Assembly: GCA_015231375.1 (NCBI GenBank)
Contig: JADGBT010000004.1
Coordinates: 62,001-126,000 of the forward strand
Source: Magnetococcales bacterium
GTDB lineage: Bacteria > Pseudomonadota > Magnetococcia > Magnetococcales > Magnetaquicoccaceae
Reading direction: 5' to 3'
DNA length: 64,000 bases
Part shown: in pieces, positions 19,474 through 27,063 of the stretch
How the letters are laid out: each line of letters begins with the position of its first letter
How positions within the stretch are numbered: the first letter of the stretch is position 1
Made by a program: the position numbers and the translations under genes
The notes under the pieces: generated by a model
What the model was told of the DNA's origin: nothing
The model's input: only the letters and a program-made list of their open reading frames with translations
The model's database searches: none

Positions 19474-20955
19474 ATGTTCAACAATGCCAGCAGTCAGGTG
19501 GATCGCCGCCTCAACAGTCTCGAATCCCACCTCCAACAGGAAAACCCGGTGCTGCTTCAGGTGGTGCAAAGCTTCCGGGAACTGGACAAGGTGGCCTATC
19601 GCATGGGACTGATCAGCCGGGACGACTCGTTCGCCACCCGTGTGCCCTGGTGGCCGATGGTGTCGATCCTGGGGACTTTCTCTTCCGGAAAATCAAGTTT
19701 CATCAACAGTTTCGTTGGTCAGAAGCTCCAGCGCACCGGCAATCAGGCGGTGGACGACAAGTTCACGGTGATCTGCTACAGCAAGGAAGAACAGGTGCGC
19801 ACCCTGCCCGGACTGGCCCTGGACGCCGATCCCCGTTTTCCCTTCTACCAGATCAGCCAGCAGATCGAACACGTGGTCAAAGGCGAAGGCAAACGCATCG
19901 ACGCCTATCTGCAACTCAAAACCTGCATGACCGAAAAACTGCGGGGCAAGATCCTGATCGACTCCCCCGGCTTCGACGCCGACGCCCAGCGCACCTCCAC
20001 CCTGCGCATCACCGAACACATCATGAACCTGTCGGATCTGGTGCTGGTCTTCTTCGACGCCCGCCATCCGGAACCCGGCGCCATGAAAGACACCCTGGAC
20101 CATCTGGTCAAGAATACCATCAACCGTTCCGATTCCAACAAGTTTCTGTTCATCCTCAACCAGGTGGACTGCACGGTGCGGGAAGACAACCTGGAAGACG
20201 TCACCGCCGCCTGGCAGCGCTCCCTGGCCCAGTCGGGTCTGACCGCCGGACATTTCTATCAGATCTACAACCTCGACGCCGCCATGCCCATCGAAGACGC
20301 CACCCTCAAGGCCCGCTACGAAAACAAACGCGCCGAGGACATGATCGAAATCGACGAGCGCATCCGGCGCGTGGAGGTGGAACGGGTCTATCGCATCATC
20401 GGCGTGCTGGAACACACCGCCAAACTCATGATGAATCAGGTCGCCCCCTTGACCCGGAGTCTGCTGCAACGCTGGCGCAAATACACCCTGGTGCTGGACG
20501 CGGTGCTGATCGGTCTGCTGGCCATGGGGGTCACCGCCTTGATCTCCGCCGGACTGCCGGTCCACTCCTGGCTCGACATCAACGCCTGGGCCACCCAGCC
20601 CACCTGGATCCAGGTGGTGGCGGGCACCCTGGCGGTGGCCGGGGTCTCCACGGTGGGCTTCTTGCACCTGATGCTGCGCAAGTTCACCGCCAATCTGCTG
20701 ATCAGACGCCTTGGCAAAGAGATTCCGGAAACCGACTTGCAGGAGTACGTCCGCAACGCTTTCCGCAAGAACACCCATCCCCTGCGTCCCCTGCTCCACG
20801 CCCAACCCGCCGGATGGGGCAGACTGGCCCAGATGCGCATCGAAAAGGTGCTCAAACACACCGATACGTATGTGCAAAACCTCAACGACCAGTTCACCAA
20901 TCCCTCGGGCCGGGCGGATGCTTCCAATCCCACGATCCAACCGGAAACGAAGTAA
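19474..20955 (+). CDS. Membrane-associated dynamin-like GTPase
   Basis: A 493-residue protein starting at the ATG at 19474, with GGAG 7 nt upstream. The GTPase domain has the P-loop GTFSSGKS (residues 67-74), the G3 motif IDSPGFD, and a G4-like NQVD, arranged as in dynamin/EHD-type GTPases. Two hydrophobic segments in the C-terminal third (LVLDAVLIGLLAMGVTALIS and the stretch around QVVAGTLAVAGVSTVGFLHL) suggest membrane insertion, as in bacterial dynamin-like proteins that remodel or protect membranes. The following histidine kinase starts 105 bp downstream on the same strand. Subfamily and cargo are unknown. Confidence 0.8.
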   Translation: MFNNASSQVDRRLNSLESHLQQENPVLLQVVQSFRELDKVAYRMGLISRDDSFATRVPWWPMVSILGTFSSGKSSFINSFVGQKLQRTGNQAVDDKFTVICYSKEEQVRTLPGLALDADPRFPFYQISQQIEHVVKGEGKRIDAYLQLKTCMTEKLRGKILIDSPGFDADAQRTSTLRITEHIMNLSDLVLVFFDARHPEPGAMKDTLDHLVKNTINRSDSNKFLFILNQVDCTVREDNLEDVTAAWQRSLAQSGLTAGHFYQIYNLDAAMPIEDATLKARYENKRAEDMIEIDERIRRVEVERVYRIIGVLEHTAKLMMNQVAPLTRSLLQRWRKYTLVLDAVLIGLLAMGVTALISAGLPVHSWLDINAWATQPTWIQVVAGTLAVAGVSTVGFLHLMLRKFTANLLIRRLGKEIPETDLQEYVRNAFRKNTHPLRPLLHAQPAGWGRLAQMRIEKVLKHTDTYVQNLNDQFTNPSGRADASNPTIQPETK

Positions 20956-20979
20956 CACCCAAGGGCATTCTTATCGCAG

Positions 20980-21030
20980 ATCACGACCACCCGACCTTAA
21001 AGATCAAGATTCAAAACGGGTGGTCGTGAT
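20980..21030. repeat. Perfect 14-bp inverted repeat between dynamin-like gene and kinase
   Basis: ATCACGACCACCCG at 20980-20993 and CGGGTGGTCGTGAT at 21017-21030 are perfect reverse complements separated by 23 AT-rich bases. No T run follows, so it is not a classical terminator. It could be an operator or an mRNA-processing hairpin. Confidence 0.7.
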
Positions 21031-21060
21031 TCGGACTTGACGACGGCGTGACGGTTTTCG

Positions 21061-23787
21061 ATGCTCAACCGAATCCCTTTGACCTGGAAGGCCCTCGTGG
21101 CCACGGTCCTGGTGGCCACCGCCACCTGGAACCTCCTGGATGTCATCCAAACCGACCATCTGCGCGCCATTTTCCAATCCCGGCTCTCCGCAGTCCTCGG
21201 GGAGAAGGCCTCGGCCAACCGGATCCTCTTCGACAACCATATCCGCGCCTATCATCAATCGGTCCGGCTGCTGGCCGCCCAGAAGAACTTCCTCGACTAC
21301 ATCGCCGAATGGTCCACCGGGGATGAATCGGTCCCCCGTCTGCTCCACCACGACCGCCCCCCCTCGTGGCTGCCCCGGGCCTCGGTGTTGCGGGGATTCA
21401 CTCCCTTGCCGATTCTATTGCTGCTGGATCAAAACGGCACGGTGCGGGAGATCTATCAGGGACAGACCGCTCCACCGCCGCCAGCCCTGCTGGAACCCAC
21501 GCCGCTGCTCATGGAACTGAGCCACAATCAGACCTTTCTCACCGCCATCGCCGACGCCCCCTATCTGATCACCTCGGAGACGGTCCTCGACAAACAGGGA
21601 GAACCCAAGGCCACCCTCATGCTGGCCGCGCCGCTGAACGATGAATTCCTCTCCCGTTTTCAAGGTCCGGTGGGACGCTATACCGGTCTGGTGGCCCTGC
21701 TGGAAGGAGAGAATCAGACCATCATCGCCAGCAATCAACCGGATGTGCTCCCGTCCGGGGTGCCTTTGGCCAAGACCTCGGAACAGTTTCTGGTCTCGGG
21801 TCATTCGTTCTTCGATTACGGCTCTTCGGATCTGCTGTTGCAACTGGTCACCCTGGAGTCCACCGAAACCCTGGAATCCCTGTTGCGTTCGATCCTGTCC
21901 ACCGAACGGCGTCAACGCTTCATCACCGCAGCGGCCCTGATCATCTCCTGTCTGCTGATCATGCTCTGGATCACCCGCAACATCGAACAGATCACCCGCG
22001 ACATCGTGGATTTCTCCCGCAACGTCCTGGACTCCAAAACCCGCGACACCCATCCGCATCAAGATGAACTGCAAACCCTGCGCACCCGCTTCGTGCAGTT
22101 CACCGAAGAGATCATCTCCACTCGCGACACCCTCAAAACCGAACTCGAAGAGCGCAAACGCATCGAAAGCGCCATCCGCAAGCTCTCCCGCGCCGTGGAA
22201 CAAAGCCCGGCTGCGGTGATGATCACCAATCCCCAGGGGCTGATCGAATACGTCAATCCCCAGTTCACGGTGCTGACCGGTTATGCGTCCGAAGAGAGCC
22301 TGGGGCGGGATCCGGGCTTCCTGAAATCCGGCAAGACCCCGGCGACCACCTACAAAAACCTCTGGGAGACCATCTCCGCCGGGCAAGTGTGGCGCGGGGA
22401 ACTCCACAACCGGCGCAAGGACGGCACCACCTATTGGGAATTGAACGCCATCTCCACCATTCACGACCGGGAGCTGGGCACCACCCACTATGTGGCCATC
22501 AAGGAGGATGTCTCCTTGCGCATCGAGATGGAAAAGGCCCTGGAACAGGCCCGGGCCGCCGCCGAAGCGGCCATTCAGGTCAAAAACGACTTCATGGCCA
22601 ACATCAGTCACGAACTGCGCACCCCGTTGAACACCATCATCGGCTGCGCCAATCTGGTGCTGGAGAAAACCTGCGGCGAACTCAACAAGACGCAGCGCAA
22701 ATACCTCAAGGAGGTGCTCACCGGCGCGGATCGCCTCACGGTGATGATCGACGACCTGCTGGACATCTCCCGCGTGGACACCAAACAATTCATCCTCGAA
22801 AAGCAGATGTTCGAGCTGCGGGGACTGGTGGAAGGGGCGGCGGCCATGGTGATCGCCGAAGCCCGCGCCAAATCCCTGGAGTTCTCCTGCCGCATCCACC
22901 CGGACGCCCCGGCCCGGTTGCGGGGGGATCCGGTGCGGCTGCGACACGCGTTGCTGCATCTGCTGGGCAATGCCATCAAGTTCACCCCGCACGGCAAGGT
23001 AAGCCTGAGCGTGGATCCGGCCCCGGCTCCGGCGGATGGGGGGACCATCATCGTCACCATCGCCGACACCGGCATCGGCATTCCGGAAGAGCTGCACACC
23101 ACCATTTTCGATCCCTTCACCCAGGCCGACTCCTCCTTGTCCCGCCCCTACGGCGGCTCCGGACTGGGATTGGCCATCACCAAGCGCATCATCGAACTGA
23201 TGGGCGGCAACATCCGCGTCTCCAGCCGGGTGAACGAAGGCAGCCTGTTCGTCATCACCTTGCCTTTGGAAATCCCCAGACAGGATCTGCCCGCCCTGGT
23301 GGATCCGAGCCTGACTCCGGCCAGTTTCCTGCCGGGTCGCAAGGCGCTGGTGGCGGGCAAACATCCGGTCAACCGATTGATCCTGAAAAAACTGCTGCTG
23401 GCACGGGGCATGGAGGTGATCGAGGCCAGTCAGTGTCAGGTGGTGGAGGCCATGGCCGAAGAGACCGGCCCGGCGGAGTTCGATCTGATCTGCCTGGACT
23501 GCTCCCTCTCCCCCACCGGCGGCGTGGAGGAGACCCGACGTCTGCGGGCCATTCCCGGCATGGCCACGGCACCGATTCTGCTGTTCGGCGGCGACGATCT
23601 GCGCGTGCCCGGCGATCCCCCGGAGATCCAGATCCTGCCCAAGCCGATCCGTCGTTCCCAGGTGTATCAGGCGATCAATCTGGCCTTCAAGCTCCCGCTG
23701 GACGACACCACGGATCCCCTGCCCCCGGTCAGCGGCGCAACCGAACCCGGAGAAACCGGCGAACCCGGAGAAACCGGCAGCGCCTGA
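21061..23787 (+). CDS. Hybrid sensor histidine kinase with degenerate receiver
   Basis: A 908-residue sensor kinase. Two membrane helices (about residues 10-30 and 282-300) flank a periplasmic sensor region of about 250 residues. A PAS domain follows (PAAVMITNPQGLIEYVNPQF; SLGRDPGFLKSGKT). HisKA carries the phosphoacceptor His517 in ANISHELRTPLNTIIG. The HATPase has N (LLGNAIKFTP), G1 (ADTGIGIPEE) and G2 (GGSGLGLAITKRIIELMGG) boxes. The C-terminal receiver-like domain keeps the phosphoacceptor Asp813 (DLICLDCSLS) but its N-terminal acidic pair is replaced (KALVAGKHPVNR). The tail repeats GETGEPGETG. No response regulator is adjacent. Confidence 0.92.
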   Translation: MLNRIPLTWKALVATVLVATATWNLLDVIQTDHLRAIFQSRLSAVLGEKASANRILFDNHIRAYHQSVRLLAAQKNFLDYIAEWSTGDESVPRLLHHDRPPSWLPRASVLRGFTPLPILLLLDQNGTVREIYQGQTAPPPPALLEPTPLLMELSHNQTFLTAIADAPYLITSETVLDKQGEPKATLMLAAPLNDEFLSRFQGPVGRYTGLVALLEGENQTIIASNQPDVLPSGVPLAKTSEQFLVSGHSFFDYGSSDLLLQLVTLESTETLESLLRSILSTERRQRFITAAALIISCLLIMLWITRNIEQITRDIVDFSRNVLDSKTRDTHPHQDELQTLRTRFVQFTEEIISTRDTLKTELEERKRIESAIRKLSRAVEQSPAAVMITNPQGLIEYVNPQFTVLTGYASEESLGRDPGFLKSGKTPATTYKNLWETISAGQVWRGELHNRRKDGTTYWELNAISTIHDRELGTTHYVAIKEDVSLRIEMEKALEQARAAAEAAIQVKNDFMANISHELRTPLNTIIGCANLVLEKTCGELNKTQRKYLKEVLTGADRLTVMIDDLLDISRVDTKQFILEKQMFELRGLVEGAAAMVIAEARAKSLEFSCRIHPDAPARLRGDPVRLRHALLHLLGNAIKFTPHGKVSLSVDPAPAPADGGTIIVTIADTGIGIPEELHTTIFDPFTQADSSLSRPYGGSGLGLAITKRIIELMGGNIRVSSRVNEGSLFVITLPLEIPRQDLPALVDPSLTPASFLPGRKALVAGKHPVNRLILKKLLLARGMEVIEASQCQVVEAMAEETGPAEFDLICLDCSLSPTGGVEETRRLRAIPGMATAPILLFGGDDLRVPGDPPEIQILPKPIRRSQVYQAINLAFKLPLDDTTDPLPPVSGATEPGETGEPGETGSA

Positions 23788-23899
23788 AAACAAAGACTGG
23801 ACTTCCTGGATTGATTTTGCTTCAATTTCAGATCCACTCCCCAACGCCGCTGCCAAAATAGCACGCGGGAGGCGTTCCAACCGAGAAGAGGGCCGAATC

Positions 23900-25201
23900 A
23901 TGGGCATGAAGGTGTTGCTGGTCGGTAGTGGTGGCAGGGAGCACGCCCTGGCGTGGAAAATCGCCCAATCCCCGCTGGTGGAAACCATCTGGTGCGCGCC
24001 GGGCAATCCGGGCATCGCGGCCCACGCGACCTGCGTGAACATCCAGGCCGACGCCCTGGAGACCCTGGTGGCCTTCGCTGTGGATCAGGCCATCGATCTG
24101 GTGGTGATCGGCCCCGAAGCCCCCTTGACCCTGGGATTGGCCGACTTGCTGCACGCGGTGGGCATCGCGGCCTTCGGCCCTTCCAAGGCGGCGGCGGCCC
24201 TGGAAGGTTCCAAGGCCTTCATGAAGGATCTGCTCGCCCGTCACGCCATTCCCACCGCCGCCTATCGCACCTTCCGGGATCCGGAAGCGGCCTGGGCCTA
24301 TATCCAGGCACAAGGCGCGCCCATCGTGCTCAAGACCTCGGGTCTGGCCGCAGGCAAGGGAGCGATCGTCTGCCAGACCCTGGCAGAGGCCAAAGAGGCC
24401 CTGGAGCGCATCATGATCCAGCGGGAGTTCGGATCCGCCGGCGACGAAATGGTGGTGGAAGGATTCCTGCGGGGGGAAGAGGCGTCGCTGCTGGCCTTCG
24501 TGGACGGGGAACGGGTGATCCCTTTGGCAGGCGCCCAGGACCACAAGGCGATCCGGGATGGCGATACCGGTCCCAACACCGGCGGCATGGGGGCCTACTC
24601 CCCGGCCCCGGCCTTGACCGACGCCCTGGTGAACCGGGCGGTGGAGGAAATCATCCTGCCCACGGTGCGGGCCATGGCCGCCGAGGGCTATCCCTACCGG
24701 GGGATCCTCTACGCGGGCCTGATGATCGACGGGGACGACCTGCAAACCCTGGAATACAACGTGCGCTTCGGCGACCCGGAGTGTCAGCCGCTGCTGATGC
24801 GCATGCGTTCGGACATCGTGCCCTTCCTGATGGCGTGCGCCACCGGATCCCTGGCCGGCATGGCCATCGACTGGGATCCCCGCGCCGCCTTGTGCGTGGT
24901 CATGGCGGCGGACGGCTATCCGGGCCACTATCCCAAAGGCGATGCGATCCTGGGACTGGATCAGGCCGCCGGGTTGGCTGGCGCCTCCGCCGACAGCATG
25001 GTCTTTCACGCCGGCACCCGCCTGGACAACAACCAGGTGGTCACCGCCGGAGGACGGGTGCTGGGGGTCACGGCCCTGGGACAAGGCGTGGCCGAGGCCC
25101 AACGCCGGGCCTATGAGGTGGTGCGGAGAATCTCCTGGAAAGGGGTGCAGTTCCGCAATGACATTGGCTATCGGGCCGTGGCCCGGGAACAGCAAGCGTG
25201 A
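23900..25201 (+). CDS. purD: Phosphoribosylamine--glycine ligase (GARS)
   Basis: Second step of purine synthesis: joins phosphoribosylamine and glycine with ATP. The 433-residue ATP-grasp enzyme begins MKVLLVGSGGREHALAWK, has the GPEAPL motif, the ATP-binding KTSGLAAGKGA, and the late LEYNVRFGDPECQPLLMR. GAGG precedes the ATG at 23900. purE follows 16 bp downstream, so the two are probably one transcript. Standard length with nothing missing. Confidence 0.98.
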   Translation: MGMKVLLVGSGGREHALAWKIAQSPLVETIWCAPGNPGIAAHATCVNIQADALETLVAFAVDQAIDLVVIGPEAPLTLGLADLLHAVGIAAFGPSKAAAALEGSKAFMKDLLARHAIPTAAYRTFRDPEAAWAYIQAQGAPIVLKTSGLAAGKGAIVCQTLAEAKEALERIMIQREFGSAGDEMVVEGFLRGEEASLLAFVDGERVIPLAGAQDHKAIRDGDTGPNTGGMGAYSPAPALTDALVNRAVEEIILPTVRAMAAEGYPYRGILYAGLMIDGDDLQTLEYNVRFGDPECQPLLMRMRSDIVPFLMACATGSLAGMAIDWDPRAALCVVMAADGYPGHYPKGDAILGLDQAAGLAGASADSMVFHAGTRLDNNQVVTAGGRVLGVTALGQGVAEAQRRAYEVVRRISWKGVQFRNDIGYRAVAREQQA

Positions 25202-25217
25202 GGGCAACACAAAAAAC

Positions 25218-25742
25218 ATGAACGCAGCGACTACCCCCCTGGTGGGCATTCTGATGGGGTCCGACTCGGACTGGGAGGTGATGAAGGAGGCGGGCAAGGT
25301 GCTGCGCGACTTCGGCATTCCGTTTGAAATGAGCGTCACCTCCGCCCACCGCACCCCGGAACGCACCCACGACTACGCCCATTCCGCCTCTCAACGGGGG
25401 GTGCGGGTGTTGATCGTCGGGGCCGGAGCCGCCGCCCATCTGGCCGGGGTGGTGGCCTCCATCACCGATCTGCCGGTGATCGGCGTGCCCCTGTCGGCCA
25501 CGGAACTGCAAGGCATGGACGCACTGCTGGCCACGGTGCAGATGCCCGGAGGCATCCCGGTGGCCACCATGGCCATCGGCAAGGCCGGCGCCAAAAACGC
25601 GGCCCTGCTGGCGGCGCGGATTCTGGCCCTCTCCGATCCGGTTCTGGCGGAACGCTATCAGGCTTTCAAAAATCAAATGGCCGCCGAAGTGACCGCCAAA
25701 CACGACGCCTTGCAAAACCGCCTGAAGGAAATCCATTATTGA
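25218..25742 (+). CDS. purE: N5-carboxyaminoimidazole ribonucleotide mutase
   Basis: Class I PurE, which moves the carboxyl group of N5-CAIR to give CAIR in purine synthesis. From the ATG at 25218 the product is 174 residues. Motifs are [15 protein letters not shown], the catalytic-His box [16 protein letters not shown], the loop [14 protein letters not shown] and the closing [19 protein letters not shown]. The frame is open far upstream but that part is purD in another frame. No purK is adjacent. The stop codon runs directly into a dispersed repeat. Confidence 0.97.
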   Translation: MNAATTPLVGILMGSDSDWEVMKEAGKVLRDFGIPFEMSVTSAHRTPERTHDYAHSASQRGVRVLIVGAGAAAHLAGVVASITDLPVIGVPLSATELQGMDALLATVQMPGGIPVATMAIGKAGAKNAALLAARILALSDPVLAERYQAFKNQMAAEVTAKHDALQNRLKEIHY

Positions 25743-25785
25743 AAAAAAAGAGGGGGCCTGGGGGATTCATCCCCCAGGACTTTGA
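25743..25785. repeat. Dispersed intergenic repeat, copy 3 (single unit)
   Basis: AAAAAAGAGGGGGCCTGGGGG, ATTCATCCCCCAGG and ACTTTGACTTCC follow the purE stop directly. This is a single unit of the element seen as facing pairs elsewhere. A short degenerate A/T repeat (CAAACATAGAACTTT / CAAACATAAAACTTC) follows before tsaC. Confidence 0.75.
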
Positions 25786-25847
25786 CTTCCAAACATAGAA
25801 CTTTCAAACATAAAACTTCCAATCTCATCACGCCATCAGGTCGCGCC

Positions 25848-26450
25848 ATGCTCGACGCCATCGCCGCCTTGCACCAAGGAGAGGTGATCGGTCTGCCCAC
25901 CGAAACCCTGTTCGGTCTGGCAGCCGACCCTTGGCACCCGGAAGCCGTGGCCCGTCTGACCCGCCTGAAGGCCCGCCCCACGGACAAGGGCTTCATCCTG
26001 CTGGTGGCCAGACAAGAGGATCTGGATTCCCTGGTGGCCCCCCCCTCCCCGTTGGCGCGTTCCCTCATGGCCCGATTCTGGCCCGGCCCCCTGACCCTGG
26101 TGCTGCCGGCGCGTCCCGGTCTGCCCGACCCCATCACCGGAGGCAGTGGATCTGTGGCGGTGCGTCACTCGCCGGCCCCGGTGGTGCAAGAACTGCTCGC
26201 CCTGTGGCGTGGTCCCCTCATCTCCACCAGCGCCAACCGCGCCGGAGAGCCTCCCCCGGCCACCTCCCAAGAGGTGCGGGAGATCTGGCGTTCCGAGGGG
26301 ATGCGAGTCCTCGACGGCGCCATCCGCCCCGACGCCCTCCCTTCCACCCTGCTCAAAATCACCGCAAACCGGGCCACGCTGTTGCGCCACGGCGCCATCC
26401 CGCTGGAACAACTGCGCCCCTGGATTCCCGACCTGGAGGAGGCGGGATGA
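25848..26450 (+). CDS. tsaC: Threonylcarbamoyl-AMP synthase (Sua5/YrdC/YciO type)
   Basis: Makes threonylcarbamoyl-AMP from threonine, bicarbonate and ATP for the t6A37 modification of ANN-decoding tRNAs. From the ATG at 25848 the product is 200 residues. It shows the YrdC core: GEVIGLPTETLFGLAADPWH, KARPTDKGFILLVA, FWPGPLTLVLPA and LISTSANRAGEPP. An in-frame ATG at 25782 would add 22 residues translated from repeat-flanking sequence, so I do not use it. A small gene overlaps its stop by 4 bp. Confidence 0.93.
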   Translation: MLDAIAALHQGEVIGLPTETLFGLAADPWHPEAVARLTRLKARPTDKGFILLVARQEDLDSLVAPPSPLARSLMARFWPGPLTLVLPARPGLPDPITGGSGSVAVRHSPAPVVQELLALWRGPLISTSANRAGEPPPATSQEVREIWRSEGMRVLDGAIRPDALPSTLLKITANRATLLRHGAIPLEQLRPWIPDLEEAG

Positions 26451-26605
26451 TCGACTATGAAAAATTCCGCCTCGCGCTGACCCATCTGGAAAGACAGCTC
26501 GATTACAGTGATACCAAGGCCCAACACGCCCTCACCCTGACCGAACCGTTCCTGCGGGATGCCATCCGGCTTTACCAGACCCTAAGCAGACAAACCTGGA
26601 GATGA
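26447..26605 (+). CDS. 52-residue protein, possible truncated partner of the MNT gene
   Basis: Begins with an ATG overlapping the tsaC stop (ATGA) and ends in another 4-bp overlap with the nucleotidyltransferase gene. The start MIDYEKFRLALTHLERQLDY resembles the opening of small HEPN-type nucleotidyltransferase-associated proteins, but the usual later helix with the RF..t.e..WK motif is missing. It may be a shortened HEPN partner or an unrelated coupling peptide. The tight overlaps on both sides support real translation. Confidence 0.55.
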   Translation: MIDYEKFRLALTHLERQLDYSDTKAQHALTLTEPFLRDAIRLYQTLSRQTWR

Positions 26606-26943
26606 CCACCAGCACCGCACCCCGCCTGGATCTGACCCACGACCAGCGCACCTTGCTGTTGAGTCTGCTGGCGCAGCATCTGCCCGGCGTCGAGGTCTGG
26701 GCCCACGGCTCCCGGGTCCAGAACCGAGCCCGACCCCACTCCGATCTGGATTTGATCCTCTTTGCCCAGCCGGAACAATACGATGCCGTCTCCCGCCTGA
26801 TCGAAGCCTGCGAGGAGAGCCAACTGCCCTTTCGCGTCGATGCTTTGATCTGGGACCACCTGCCCCCGCGCTTCCACCCGCCGATTCTGGCCCGACACGT
26901 CATCCTGCAACCCGGCGCCTCTCCCACACCGAAAAATCTGTAA
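26602..26943 (+). CDS. MNT-type nucleotidyltransferase domain protein
   Basis: A 113-residue minimal nucleotidyltransferase. The polymerase-beta-fold signature is clear: VWAHGSRVQNRARPHSDLDLILF (GS...DxD), and a third acidic residue lies in PFRVDALIWD. Proteins of this size usually pair with a HEPN toxin and neutralise it by adding nucleotides. Here the only neighbour is the 52-residue ORF that it overlaps by 4 bp. The gene sits at the end of the tsaC run. A toxin-antitoxin role is inferred from family and size only. Confidence 0.8.
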   Translation: MTTSTAPRLDLTHDQRTLLLSLLAQHLPGVEVWAHGSRVQNRARPHSDLDLILFAQPEQYDAVSRLIEACEESQLPFRVDALIWDHLPPRFHPPILARHVILQPGASPTPKNL

Positions 26944-27063
26944 AACAAACTTTAAAAACATTGAATTCCTGTCGTCCCACATGGCACATTATCCGCAGAT
27001 TGGATCACAGGCGCACAGTCGGTGCCGGTTTTTCAAGAACGACCATCAGCCCACGGGGATCAC

